The notes below the pieces were generated by a model. The model saw only the letters and a program-made list of their open reading frames with translations, had not been told where the DNA came from and made no database searches. This document shows, piece by piece, positions 32,120 through 41,449 of a DNA stretch of 64,000 nucleotides; the stretch's first letter is position 1, and each line of letters starts with the position of its first letter. Made by a program: the position numbers and the translations under genes. Origin of the DNA: a virus. Location: IMG/VR virus record IMGVR_UViG_3300044633_000899, positions 149,306 through 213,305 of that record; one strand, 5' to 3'.

Positions 32120-32566
32120 TTAACAATAAACACCAGAACAACGTTTTTTACCATCAAGACCTGGTTTTGTTCCTTTACAAACTTGTACGGCGTAACCATT
32201 AGCATACGCACTTGGGTAAACGTCAAACTTTGATTTAGCGGCAGATTTACCTCTAGCACATAATTTTGTTCCAGTTTTTTTTCTTCCTTCCATCATCATA
32301 TCGTCGTCGTGATAATTATCAGAATCACTACCTTCAGTTTCATTCATAATAAAATCAAATACCTGATCCATATTGTTTTTTGCTTCAGCAATATGATCTT
32401 GAGCCCAGTCGTGACCTTGTTCTAAAATAGATTCAATTTCTTGTTCATCTAAATCTAATAACAATTCACATTGTCGTTTCATTTGTTCTAAATTAGAAAA
32501 AAACATATATCTACCAGATCTAGATTCTTCCTTTAATACTTTTTTGATTATACTATTTAGGTTCAT
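32120..32566 (-). CDS. Small phage protein with CTS-like N-terminus and PSAYAN motif
   Basis: The ATG at 32566 lies just before the upstream gene's stop and gives 148 aa. The N-terminus NLNSIIKKVLKEESRSGR resembles a capsid-targeting helix ending in LKE. The middle is acidic and helical. The C-terminal 45 residues carry KLCARGKSAAKSKFDVYP followed by SAYANGYAVQVCKGTKP and a final Cys pair, a widespread but uncharacterised phage motif. Its architecture parallels the protein at 31265. An internal virion or DNA-binding role is an inference. Confidence 0.65.
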   Translation of the reverse strand: MNLNSIIKKVLKEESRSGRYMFFSNLEQMKRQCELLLDLDEQEIESILEQGHDWAQDHIAEAKNNMDQVFDFIMNETEGSDSDNYHDDDMMMEGRKKTGTKLCARGKSAAKSKFDVYPSAYANGYAVQVCKGTKPGLDGKKRCSGVYC

Positions 32567-32568
32567 AA

Positions 32569-34383
32569 TTAAGAGTTTAAACCGTTTACACCACCAATAA
32601 CAACCATATTTAATTGTGTCACAGGTGTTCCATATCCATCTGTCCACACAGGGTGTGGTGGTGTTACTGATACAGTTCTTGTACCCCCACTTAAATCACA
32701 TACCTCTTGACATATGATTGTTTCTGTATTTGCGCTTCTTGGTGGATTTACGTCTGGGTTGTTTTCAGAACATATTGAACAATTAAAATAAAAACCAACC
32801 GGTGTAAATTCATTTGAATTTAAAGGTATTGGACATACGTTTGATATTGTATAACAATTACCATTTTGATCACTTACGGAATAATTTTGTAATGAACCGT
32901 AGTTCAATATTTGTAAGTAATTTTCAAGTGTTATTTGAACAAAACTTTCTGTATATGGTATATCACAAGAAAGTAATGTAATTCCTATTGCTCCTTGTGT
33001 ATTACAATTTTCACAAGTATCGTATATCAATGTTGTCCCTGAACCATTTTTTTGCGTGTTATAATAAGTTTCTTCATTATTAGAACTTGCGGTATCAATA
33101 ATTTCACCACAAATCCATTCATTAGAACCCCACATTAATTTAACAACATCACCAATACCAACTGTACTATCTGTTGTTACATATAAATTTGAAAAAGTGC
33201 CGTCAGTAGTACATATACTTACCTGAAAATAATTGATATCAGCAGTCTCATTACAGTCTATACAATCTTCAAAAGTTTCAACACTATATACTGTTCCAGT
33301 GTAAGCTGAAGGTGCTGTTCCTACAATTTTAGCACATCCATCAAGTAAGGGGTCGTAAAAAACTGTGTCAGCACTCAATGATTGAAATGACCTCAATTGG
33401 TAATTTACCACAACTTCATCGTTGCATAATATATAATCATATACAACACCATTACATTCAACACAAGGGTCACATCCAGGTTGTGGTTCAAAGTTAAAAA
33501 AGTAATCTATTGTTACTACTTCTTCTGTGTACCCACTAACTTCGTAACAACCATTATCTAAAGATAAGTTTGAGACATCACCAGCACCATAAAAAGCTGA
33601 AGACCAAACAACTTCGGTTTGCTCTGAATCAAGACAATTAACAAGTTTTATTTTTTGAGTTGAAGTGGATAAACAATCAATACATTCGGCAGTACCTCCT
33701 TCATAATCAATAGAAAGACCATAATCTTGAATAAAATTAAAATATGGACCAGAACATTCACTGGGCACATCAACAACACCACAATATTGGTCAATTCCAT
33801 CTGAATATGATATAAGATGTCCGAGAAATGTATTATCAAGTAATAAAACACAGTCAACCTCACCATCCGTACATCTTTGTACTTGGTGTGGAACAGTGTT
33901 TCCCGTTAAACAAGAAATACAATCAGTTTGTAATACTGGAGTTCCTTGTACAACACCTAATTCACAGTTTATAATCGATTGGTTGAAACTAGCAGAGTTT
34001 GGGTAATATCCAACCTCAACTAGTTTGGCACACACAGTATAAATATTCTCACAAACTGAGAAACTAAAATAATATACATCATCTATGTTTACTAAACTCC
34101 CAAAACTTTCTACTGTTACAGAAAACTCCCCACCCAAACAGTTTTCAAAAACATATTCAGCGTAGTTTGCTACCATGCAATCATAACAATCTGTGTAATT
34201 ACTAATTAAATATCTTCCAGACATTGGTTCATTAGATAAACTTGTTATAGTAACACATTCTATTTTTGAAGGTTCATTAGGTATATTTGATGTTGACCAC
34301 ACTTGTCCTATTGACGGTGTATTAAAGTTAAAATCTACTGACGCAGATCTATACGCACTACATGGAATTACATTTGTTATCAT
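32569..34383 (-). CDS. Cys-rich repeat protein, probable tail/baseplate structural protein
   Basis: The 604-aa protein is built of about eight degenerate beta-rich units of 60-85 residues. Each unit ends in a Cys-x-x-Cys knot (CYDC, CISC, CIDC, CVEC, CIDC, CENC, CSIC) and contains a mid-unit Cys near a GCYEV or NCYTI strand. No signal peptide is present. It is followed at once by the gene at 32566 and preceded by another structural-type gene, so it belongs to the tail-associated block. The regular Cys spacing suggests disulphides or metal binding that stabilise a fibre or decoration protein. Confidence 0.6.
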   Translation of the reverse strand: MITNVIPCSAYRSASVDFNFNTPSIGQVWSTSNIPNEPSKIECVTITSLSNEPMSGRYLISNYTDCYDCMVANYAEYVFENCLGGEFSVTVESFGSLVNIDDVYYFSFSVCENIYTVCAKLVEVGYYPNSASFNQSIINCELGVVQGTPVLQTDCISCLTGNTVPHQVQRCTDGEVDCVLLLDNTFLGHLISYSDGIDQYCGVVDVPSECSGPYFNFIQDYGLSIDYEGGTAECIDCLSTSTQKIKLVNCLDSEQTEVVWSSAFYGAGDVSNLSLDNGCYEVSGYTEEVVTIDYFFNFEPQPGCDPCVECNGVVYDYILCNDEVVVNYQLRSFQSLSADTVFYDPLLDGCAKIVGTAPSAYTGTVYSVETFEDCIDCNETADINYFQVSICTTDGTFSNLYVTTDSTVGIGDVVKLMWGSNEWICGEIIDTASSNNEETYYNTQKNGSGTTLIYDTCENCNTQGAIGITLLSCDIPYTESFVQITLENYLQILNYGSLQNYSVSDQNGNCYTISNVCPIPLNSNEFTPVGFYFNCSICSENNPDVNPPRSANTETIICQEVCDLSGGTRTVSVTPPHPVWTDGYGTPVTQLNMVVIGGVNGLNS

Positions 34384-34395
34384 TTTTTATTTGTT

Positions 34396-35856
34396 TTATT
34401 TTTTATTAACTATTTGAAATTTTATTGTTCTTTTATAAGTATTTACTTCTCCAGAAGAAATCACTTTTAAATCTATATAATATTCATTTGGTATTTTATC
34501 CCTAGTATCAAACATAAAATAGTATTCGTTTGGTGAACGATTTAATTTTGACCAATCTTGTACTTGTACTTCAGTGTTTCCTTCTCTAACGTAGATACGA
34601 TAAAAACCGTCAACCTTTGGTAACATTTTATTTGTTGTATACGCTTGTTTGATAATCACACCAACTTTTCTTAAATCTGTGTTTAATATTTTTTCATCTT
34701 GTTTAATACCAAAAAAGTCAAAACCATATATTGACGGATCGTTAGTTGAGGTACCAATCTGAATATTTTTCTGTATTGGGTATAGAACAAAATCATTATA
34801 AACATTTGGTAAGGAAAATCCGTTTATCGTTAAGTCAGACCATATGTCTTGGAACGTACACGGAGTTTTATATCCAATTAATGGTGGTATTGTTATTTCG
34901 TAAACACCTTTTGTTTTTGCACATGCCGTCAAATTAATTAGGCCAGCAATTGGGTCACCAGAAGAATCTGTTATTGTTACTTTTGGTGGTATGTCTAAAT
35001 TTTTAAAATCACCATCCTCGTAAATATATAAGTATAATTTATTCGTTTTACCAAGTGAAAATGAATTACGGTTATCTTCAATTAAGTCATCATATGTTGT
35101 TTCCAAAAATGGTTCATAAAATGTCTGTGTATGTCTTGTAAAAAACCCAACAGAATACGCGTTAGCAGTACTACTCAAGTTCTCAACTTGTGGTAAATAC
35201 GCAACACCCCAACCAACACAATTCGGTATACCACCTTGTAACAAATCATTTATCTCGTTTGTCATATCAAATTCAATGTTTTCATCACCAAATTCAAAAT
35301 GTTGTGTGTCAACAATTGTAAGACCCGAATAAGGAAATAAACCACCATTATTATTATCATAAATACCAGGTTGTTCCCAAGCACCAATTGTTGTTGTTTG
35401 ATACCAATTTGATGGTCTGTCAGAATAGTTTTTATCGTTAGGTACTTCAGTATTAACATCATAATAATCATAACCAACACCCTCGTCCCAAATTTGTGGT
35501 TGATCCGAATCAAGATCTGCGTATGGTATTCTAAATAAAATTAAATCAAAAGATGTTGCTCGTAATCGTTGTTGTGATGTTGTTTCATTTAGACTGTCTT
35601 TACTAAAATAACTAGTATTTGTCATTCTCAAAGTATGTTTCATATTTGACGTACATCCGGTTGATATAGTACCTTGACTTATTTTTTCACGTAATAATGT
35701 TATATCTAAATCAAAAATAAAACGACTAAAACCAACTGGTTTTGAGATACCACTATCACCATAAAATAAATCAACAACAGGGTTTCTACCTGTGTTTACA
35801 AAACTGTTTGAGATTAATGTGTTATTTCTACTAAAATATGAATTATTAATTGACAT
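34396..35856 (-). CDS. Structural (baseplate-type) protein
   Basis: The 486-aa beta-rich protein has no enzymatic motif. It contains RFIFDLDITLLREKI near the N-terminus, the KLYLYIYEDGDFKNLDIPPKVTITD segment (about 268-292) and a C-terminal Ig-like stretch with KVDGFYRIYVREG and NEYYIDLKVISSGE. It lies between the OB-fold baseplate-type protein and the Cys-rich repeat protein, and has a TATTTAT box just upstream of its start. A tail or baseplate role is inferred from neighbours. Confidence 0.6.
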   Translation of the reverse strand: MSINNSYFSRNNTLISNSFVNTGRNPVVDLFYGDSGISKPVGFSRFIFDLDITLLREKISQGTISTGCTSNMKHTLRMTNTSYFSKDSLNETTSQQRLRATSFDLILFRIPYADLDSDQPQIWDEGVGYDYYDVNTEVPNDKNYSDRPSNWYQTTTIGAWEQPGIYDNNNGGLFPYSGLTIVDTQHFEFGDENIEFDMTNEINDLLQGGIPNCVGWGVAYLPQVENLSSTANAYSVGFFTRHTQTFYEPFLETTYDDLIEDNRNSFSLGKTNKLYLYIYEDGDFKNLDIPPKVTITDSSGDPIAGLINLTACAKTKGVYEITIPPLIGYKTPCTFQDIWSDLTINGFSLPNVYNDFVLYPIQKNIQIGTSTNDPSIYGFDFFGIKQDEKILNTDLRKVGVIIKQAYTTNKMLPKVDGFYRIYVREGNTEVQVQDWSKLNRSPNEYYFMFDTRDKIPNEYYIDLKVISSGEVNTYKRTIKFQIVNKK

Positions 35857-35869
35857 TTACTTTTTTTTA

Positions 35870-35876
35870 ATAAATA
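35870..35876 (-). promoter_or_regulatory. TATTTAT late-promoter-like box
   Basis: On the minus strand the box begins at the end of the upstream gene (stop near 35877) and lies 13 bases before the ATG at 35856. Confidence 0.5.
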
Positions 35877-37406
35877 TCAATTAATCCGAATATTTTGATT
35901 TAAAATTGTATTATCTTTATCTAAAAGTTTTTGTCTAATGGTTTCTATTGATGTACCGTCTGTTGAAATCGGTATTGGTGCGATACCTGGGAAGGGATGA
36001 ACATGCGACGCTAAGTAATCAACAATTAAAGTTATTAATTCCATTAACTGGTCACCTCGTACCATTGGGTCTGTTTTTAACTGGATTTCATTTGTGAACC
36101 GATTTTGGTCAATACCATATAATGTTTCTTTTAAATCAATTTCACCTTTTGAGGGTATTTTGGATTTGTGTGATAATAAATATACAAAATCCCCACCCAT
36201 TGTACCATATGTTACTGGTGTTTGTTTAAACCCTGTAACATCAATCGTATCTGTTTTAATTGTTGGTTGTTCACCAAACACGTCTTTTGACCAAACTAAC
36301 CCATAACCACCATTTGGTATTGATTCAATTAATTTGACATTATTATATATTACTGTAAAATTTTGTTCATCTGTTTGTGCTGTTGTACTAGCAAGATTCG
36401 TAACGTTTGAATTGGTAATTGTTGGTCGGTAATAAAATGGAAATTGGTTTTCTAACATTAAACCATCTTGAGCGGGATATGTTGTATATCCGTTAATATT
36501 AATTTTACCATTATTAACACCTTGTATAAATTGGTTGATTAACGATATCGTTTCATCACTTGTTTTACCAGTAAAATTTAATTCATATAATGTATTTGAA
36601 ATATAATTTGTTAAATCTGTTGATAGGTATATTTTTGGGTGTTTTGTGTTTTCATCCTCAACTAAACTATACAATTTTATTTTACCATCAAACGTATTAC
36701 CAGTTGTTGATAAATTATCAATCCCCCATTCAATTAAATTCTTAACATATTTAACTTCCTGAATTACATTTGTGACTTTAGTTGAACCACTTTGAACTTT
36801 TTCTAGACCAAACGTTGACACTTGGACAAACGCTCGTTTATCATTAGGTATTGGTAACTCATTATTCCCTTGTACAATTTTACCAGACCTCATCAATACA
36901 TAATCCTCACGAACAACAAGATCTGATGTCCCACGTCCAAGTAATGCGTTATCACCTGGTTCTGGATATATCCCAAAAATTTGAGGTTTTGTAACACCTG
37001 TTTCACGATTTTTTAAATCATCCGTTTGTTTTAAAAATTCACCACTTGCTAACATTGATTGTGAGTTACTATATAACTCAAAAAAATTATTTTGTGGTTT
37101 TGTGATTGGTCCTTGAATGTAGAATTTACTATTATCTAAACGCTCTCGTTTATCATAAAACAAAATATTAACATATTCTTGTTCTTTTGGTACTTGATTA
37201 ATATAATATGGTAAAAGTGGCAAACAGATATATGGGTCTCTGGCGGTCCATTTATCTTTAGTTTCATCCCAATTTTCGGGTAAGCCATCAGTATACCTTT
37301 CAAATGTTGGAACAACACGAATTCTACCCAACATTTTTGGGTCTTTATTGTCATTTACATATCCTTGAAATAATACCTTATTTTGAAACCACGTTTCTAG
37401 ACTCAT
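35877..37406 (-). CDS. Baseplate protein with N-terminal OB-fold-like region
   Basis: The 509-aa protein starts WFQNKVLFQGYVNDNKDPKM followed by LGRIRVVPTFE, the pattern of the OB-fold at the start of gp5/VgrG-type and related baseplate hub proteins. The ICLPLLPYYINQVPKEQEYVNILFYD segment (about 59-84) fits the same domain. The C-terminus has LVDYLASHVHPFPGIAP, a typical baseplate-protein ending. No lysozyme motif is visible. It is in a leftward run with other structural genes and overlaps the small gene at 37378. Confidence 0.7.
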   Translation of the reverse strand: MSLETWFQNKVLFQGYVNDNKDPKMLGRIRVVPTFERYTDGLPENWDETKDKWTARDPYICLPLLPYYINQVPKEQEYVNILFYDKRERLDNSKFYIQGPITKPQNNFFELYSNSQSMLASGEFLKQTDDLKNRETGVTKPQIFGIYPEPGDNALLGRGTSDLVVREDYVLMRSGKIVQGNNELPIPNDKRAFVQVSTFGLEKVQSGSTKVTNVIQEVKYVKNLIEWGIDNLSTTGNTFDGKIKLYSLVEDENTKHPKIYLSTDLTNYISNTLYELNFTGKTSDETISLINQFIQGVNNGKININGYTTYPAQDGLMLENQFPFYYRPTITNSNVTNLASTTAQTDEQNFTVIYNNVKLIESIPNGGYGLVWSKDVFGEQPTIKTDTIDVTGFKQTPVTYGTMGGDFVYLLSHKSKIPSKGEIDLKETLYGIDQNRFTNEIQLKTDPMVRGDQLMELITLIVDYLASHVHPFPGIAPIPISTDGTSIETIRQKLLDKDNTILNQNIRIN

Positions 37407-37593
37407 ATTCTTTTAATATTGTGTTATATGTTATTTCTAATTTATCTAAATGTTCTGTTAGTTTTATTAAACTTTCTTTGGTTAACTCATAATCTTTTTT
37501 CACAAACTCTAACACCAAAATTAAATCTTTATTTGGCCTTGATTTATAATCCTTAATAATTTCAATAACTTTTGTTGATTCTATTTTATCCAT
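37378..37593 (-). CDS. Small coiled-coil hypothetical protein
   Basis: The ATG at 37593 is preferred over one at 37614 because the latter lies inside a TATTTAT box. This gives 71 aa of charged helix (ESTKVIEIIKDYKSRPNK and LTEHLDKLEITYNTILKEY). It overlaps the baseplate gene by 29 bases. No family is recognised. Confidence 0.5.
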   Translation of the reverse strand: MDKIESTKVIEIIKDYKSRPNKDLILVLEFVKKDYELTKESLIKLTEHLDKLEITYNTILKEYESRNVVSK

Positions 37594-37597
37594 ATTA

Positions 37598-39508
37598 TTA
37601 TATTTTTTTTCCATAAATAGTCTGACCTTGTGTTATACCAATTGGTAATACGGCTAAAGGTTTAACCGCAATTGCGTACTTACCATTTTGTGCTTCTTCT
37701 TTATCCATTCCGTCCATCATCCCTTTAATTGATGCTAACATTAAGTTTGGACTACCATCCGGCATAGGCCCAGTAGGTAAACCTAATTTCTCAAACTCGT
37801 CAATAACGTTCAAAAACGCTCTTGTTGATGAATAACCATCCAATAATTCTGAACTCAATAATAATGGGTATGGTATATTATTACCAAAACCTTTATTTGC
37901 TAATTTTAATAACCCAAGTAATTCATCAATAACACTTTTACATTCTCTAAAATCTTTAATCAAATTTAAAACCGCCAATAACACCTCTGTTAATGAACGA
38001 ATAACCTCTAAACGTAATCTTAATTTCTCATTTGTTATGTCAGAAATAATAGATCTTATTAAATTTTTGATATCTTTTTTAATTATATCAACAAGTATCT
38101 CAATAAATAACGCGCTGATTTTAGATGTTAAATTAACTATAAATGACTTAAATTGCTTTACAAAATCCATAAAAGAATTTATTTGGTTATCAACATTCTC
38201 ACCTAACGCTTTAATTGCGATAAATAATGGTAATAAGACTTTTGGTGATAATAATGTCATAACAACCGCCTTTGGAAATTCCTTTAGGAAGGACAAATCA
38301 ATATTAATTTTAAGTGGAAACCAACCTGGATTTTCAGTTAAAACATCGGTAATGTTACTTGACTGATCTATCGCGTTATTATTATCGTCACCTTCAAAAT
38401 TTAAATTGTTTATCGCCGTTAAAATATCACCAGTATTTACTGGTAATTTAACGGTGTCACATTCTTCAAATTCAACAACACCAAGTTTAATATCTGATAT
38501 TGTTTGATCAATAATACGTAAGTCAATTTCAGTAAATTCAAAAAAAGATTCATCAATACTATCACTTTCGGATAATTTAGCGGAACCTGAAACATCAATT
38601 TCTTTTGTTTTATCAAAACACAAACCGAGAACTCTTTGTAGAATCAGTAACACCTTTTGGAAATCACCAAGGTCTATTTTACCGTCACCCCTTTCTATTG
38701 ATATCGCACCACATAACTGGTTCATTAGGTTTGCAAAAAAATTCTTATACTCGATAAATGTTATTGTTGAGTAGTAGTCTTTTAAAAATTCGGTAATTTT
38801 GTTAACACTAACTCTATTTTTTAGGTCTATTTTAAAAAAACTTCCTTGTATTGTTTGGAGTGTCACTGTGTCAAAATAACTTTCAACATATGTTATGTCA
38901 AAAAGTTCTTGACCTGATTTTCCTTTATATGATTGTCCCGCAGCAATTGAAAATGGTTGATTAATATTTTGGATTCTGTTATATAATTCTTTATTCATCG
39001 CAAACGGATAGTTAAAAAACTGAACACCATCTTTTTCATATGCTATCTTACCAATATCACTTGCTGGGTCTTCTCGTAATAAATTCTGTAAATCAATCGC
39101 TTTTACACGAATATATAATGTTTGATTAACATATGTTTGATCCTGAGAACACCCAACTGTTTTAATTACTTCTTGATTTAATAACTCAATTATTTTTGGT
39201 TGTAATTCTTTAATGGCCTTAACAAACGATTTTTTTAAATATTGTTTTGTATTATTACCAGAACCTGTTGATAAAAACTTTAACTCAAGCAAATTATCTA
39301 ATTGGGTTTTTAAATTTTTTTGATATTTCTTTTTTAAATTGGACGCATCAGATAAGGTTGTTGAGGTTTTATCTTTCTTTTTTTCAAACGACGAACCCGT
39401 TTTCTTTTTTAAGTTATCAACATCATCTTTTATTTTTTTATATTTTTTGTTTGTTGTAACTTTGTTAGAAATTGATTTAAACCCTTCATTAATATCTGGT
39501 ACTGGCAT
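37598..39508 (-). CDS. Large structural-type protein
   Basis: The 636-aa protein has a basic, coiled-coil-prone N-terminus (residues 1-75, many Lys). The central region includes YVNQTLYIRVKAIDLQNLL, and a hydrophobic helical stretch lies at about 415-535 (VVMTLLSPKVLLPLFIAIKAL, then ISALFIEILVDIIKKDI). The C-terminus is Gly/Pro-rich (GLPTGPMPDGSPNLM). No catalytic motif is seen. The hydrophobic middle could be a membrane-active or hub region; a baseplate or tail role is inferred from its position. Confidence 0.55.
   Translation of the reverse strand: MPVPDINEGFKSISNKVTTNKKYKKIKDDVDNLKKKTGSSFEKKKDKTSTTLSDASNLKKKYQKNLKTQLDNLLELKFLSTGSGNNTKQYLKKSFVKAIKELQPKIIELLNQEVIKTVGCSQDQTYVNQTLYIRVKAIDLQNLLREDPASDIGKIAYEKDGVQFFNYPFAMNKELYNRIQNINQPFSIAAGQSYKGKSGQELFDITYVESYFDTVTLQTIQGSFFKIDLKNRVSVNKITEFLKDYYSTITFIEYKNFFANLMNQLCGAISIERGDGKIDLGDFQKVLLILQRVLGLCFDKTKEIDVSGSAKLSESDSIDESFFEFTEIDLRIIDQTISDIKLGVVEFEECDTVKLPVNTGDILTAINNLNFEGDDNNNAIDQSSNITDVLTENPGWFPLKINIDLSFLKEFPKAVVMTLLSPKVLLPLFIAIKALGENVDNQINSFMDFVKQFKSFIVNLTSKISALFIEILVDIIKKDIKNLIRSIISDITNEKLRLRLEVIRSLTEVLLAVLNLIKDFRECKSVIDELLGLLKLANKGFGNNIPYPLLLSSELLDGYSSTRAFLNVIDEFEKLGLPTGPMPDGSPNLMLASIKGMMDGMDKEEAQNGKYAIAVKPLAVLPIGITQGQTIYGKKI
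37613..37619 (-). promoter_or_regulatory. TATTTAT late-promoter-like box
   Basis: The box lies on the minus strand, 19 bases before the ATG at 37593 and overlapping an alternative ATG at 37614. Confidence 0.45.
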
Positions 39509-39509
39509 T

Positions 39510-39878
39510 TTATTTGTTTAATTTATAATTTGTTGATGTGTCTTTATCTATTAGTGATTTCATTATTTCATCATCTAAATCTAAATCTGATAATGTGAAA
39601 TTATCTTCTTCTTTCATTGACGATTTTTGCCAAATTTGTGTTTGTAATTTAGATAACGATAATTTTTTTTCAACACAATCGTTAATAATCTTTTGTTGTT
39701 TTTCAATAACAGGACCAATCAATGTCATATCTTCAGGTTCTTTCATCATTGTTAACATTTTATTTTGTATACGAATTGCTGTATTACGTTGTTCAACAAG
39801 TTCATTATAAATTTCTTGCATTAACGAGATTATCGATTCTTTTGATGTGTTTATTTCTTTTTTTGCTGGTCTACCCAT
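39510..39878 (-). CDS. Coiled-coil hypothetical protein
   Basis: The 122-aa protein begins GRPAKKEIN and continues as a long amphipathic helix (IISLMQEIYNELVEQRNTA, IEKQQKIINDCVEKKLSLSK), then an acidic tail with LDLDDEIMKSLID. The GRPAKK opening is AT-hook-like, which could mean DNA contact. It begins 13 bases after the sigma factor gene ends and has its own late-type box. Function is unknown. Confidence 0.55.
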   Translation of the reverse strand: MGRPAKKEINTSKESIISLMQEIYNELVEQRNTAIRIQNKMLTMMKEPEDMTLIGPVIEKQQKIINDCVEKKLSLSKLQTQIWQKSSMKEEDNFTLSDLDLDDEIMKSLIDKDTSTNYKLNK

Positions 39879-39881
39879 AAC

Positions 39882-39889
39882 AATAAATA
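39882..39889 (-). promoter_or_regulatory. TATTTATT late-promoter-like box
   Basis: The box lies on the minus strand, only 3 bases before the ATG at 39878. Confidence 0.45.
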
Positions 39890-39890
39890 G

Positions 39891-40640
39891 TTATTTATAT
39901 ATTTCGTTAATTATTTTTGTATATATTTTTTTGTATTTTTTAATTGAAACTCTAATTTCTTTTGTTGAAAGATTCGTCATCTCACGTAATTCAAATAATA
40001 TAATGTTTTTATTAAATTTATTATTGTTTGTCGTTTCTTGGAATATACTTGTGTAATTTGAGAATATATCATACAACGCAGCACCTAGTTTTCTTTCTTC
40101 CTCAATCATTGATTCGTCATCTAAAATAGTTTTAAGTTCGTCCAAAAATTTAACGATAACTTGTTCTGTCGTTACATCGTCATTGTCAATGTAATAAACC
40201 ATACTTGGTAACCCATCTAAATCACTAGAAATATCTTCATACGAAATTTTCCTATTTATTTCTTTTTGATCCTTTTGTATTTGACCCATTAAATAGTTCT
40301 TACAAATAGTTCCAAAATATGAATATGCTTTTTTTTCTTTTGACGGTTTGAATTTATCAATTTTAGTCATCAAAAACGAATGAGTATCCATATGGACTTC
40401 ATTGAAGTCCATATCTTTTCTATATAATTTATATCGTCTGATTATTGACGAAATCATTTTATCTAAAGGTTCTTTTAAAAACTCATTGTAAATTTTATTT
40501 TTCTCTTCAATTGAATCTGTTATTAGAAATTCTCTAACAGCGTTTTCTTCTGGTTCGTCAAAATAATTTTTTTGAGTTGGTTTACGACCTTTCTTTTTCT
40601 TTTCAGTTCCTTGTTCTAGTGATTCTTCATTTTCTGACAT
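39891..40640 (-). CDS. Late transcription sigma factor (gp55-like)
   Basis: The 249-aa protein (ATG at 40640, overlapping the upstream stop) matches the T4 gp55 class of divergent sigma70 proteins. The region-2-like core is at about residues 50-130: LDKMISSIIRRYKLYRK, FLMTKIDKFKPSKEKKAYSYFGTICKNYLMGQ (helix with KAYSYFGTI) and the basic end QKDQKEINRK. A C-terminal helical part (TNLSTKEIRVSIKKYKKIY) could be a short region 4 remnant. It should direct host RNA polymerase to phage late promoters, here plausibly the TATTTAT boxes. The N-terminus is acidic then Lys-rich. Confidence 0.85.
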   Translation of the reverse strand: MSENEESLEQGTEKKKKGRKPTQKNYFDEPEENAVREFLITDSIEEKNKIYNEFLKEPLDKMISSIIRRYKLYRKDMDFNEVHMDTHSFLMTKIDKFKPSKEKKAYSYFGTICKNYLMGQIQKDQKEINRKISYEDISSDLDGLPSMVYYIDNDDVTTEQVIVKFLDELKTILDDESMIEEERKLGAALYDIFSNYTSIFQETTNNNKFNKNIILFELREMTNLSTKEIRVSIKKYKKIYTKIINEIYK

Positions 40641-41449
40641 TAAACTTCTTGGGGATCGTAATTTATCTCTCGTTGAGTAATAAATAAACATTCCTTTCTA
40701 GCAGAGTCAATCCAAAATTTAACCTCATCCTCAATCAATCTATCTTCACTATACTTATAATTCCAAAATATGGATCCTTCACGCATATTCATATGTTTAT
40801 AACCAATTTTTGGTATTGTCATAAAGTTAACAGATGAATTTGTCATTCGTAAAAAGAACTCATAACCAAATGTTAATTTTATATTTGATTTAAAACCACC
40901 ATACTCTAAAAATTTGTCTTTATTGATAACAAGTCCTGATATTTGGAAATTTTGATACGTTTGTAACGTTTCGTTTGTTAAAACACCCATCTCTGTTGTA
41001 AAATTTGCTGCAAATGTTGCTTCGTTTGTAAACCCAGCGAAAACACCTTTTTCATCAACATCAACAACTATAGGTAAAAACGCATCAACAGATTTATAAA
41101 TACCCATATAATTTGTGACATGTTTGAACCAAATATTTGAGTATTCATCGTCAAACTCTAATAACGATACCCAGTTACTTGTTGCTTGTCTTACACCTTC
41201 ATTAACTTGTTCGGCAAAATTAGGACTTTCTGTCCATAAAACACGATTAACCGTTAAACCACTAAAATCAAATTTATCTAAAAAATTAACTAATAAATCT
41301 TCATCTGTGTGAACAATTACTAATTCATTAACATATGATTCTTGATTTTTAACTGACATCACACTTTTTGTAAAGTATTCATCAAATTGTCCTAACTTAC
41401 CACTTTTAATTGGTAGTACTACTGATATTTTATTTTCCATATTATTCAA
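40640..41449 (-). CDS. Family 2 glycosyltransferase
   Basis: The 269-aa protein has a GT-A fold start (KISVVLPIKSG), a VNEGVRQATSNWVSLLEFDDEYS segment (about 82-105) carrying the metal-site acidic motif FDDE, and a C-terminal YGYEFFLRMTN-like acceptor region. It should transfer a sugar from a nucleotide donor to a glycan. An ATG three codons downstream (41440) is an alternative start. It overlaps the GT4-like gene upstream by 8 bases and the sigma factor gene by one base. Confidence 0.8.
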   Translation of the reverse strand: MNNMENKISVVLPIKSGKLGQFDEYFTKSVMSVKNQESYVNELVIVHTDEDLLVNFLDKFDFSGLTVNRVLWTESPNFAEQVNEGVRQATSNWVSLLEFDDEYSNIWFKHVTNYMGIYKSVDAFLPIVVDVDEKGVFAGFTNEATFAANFTTEMGVLTNETLQTYQNFQISGLVINKDKFLEYGGFKSNIKLTFGYEFFLRMTNSSVNFMTIPKIGYKHMNMREGSIFWNYKYSEDRLIEDEVKFWIDSARKECLFITQREINYDPQEV

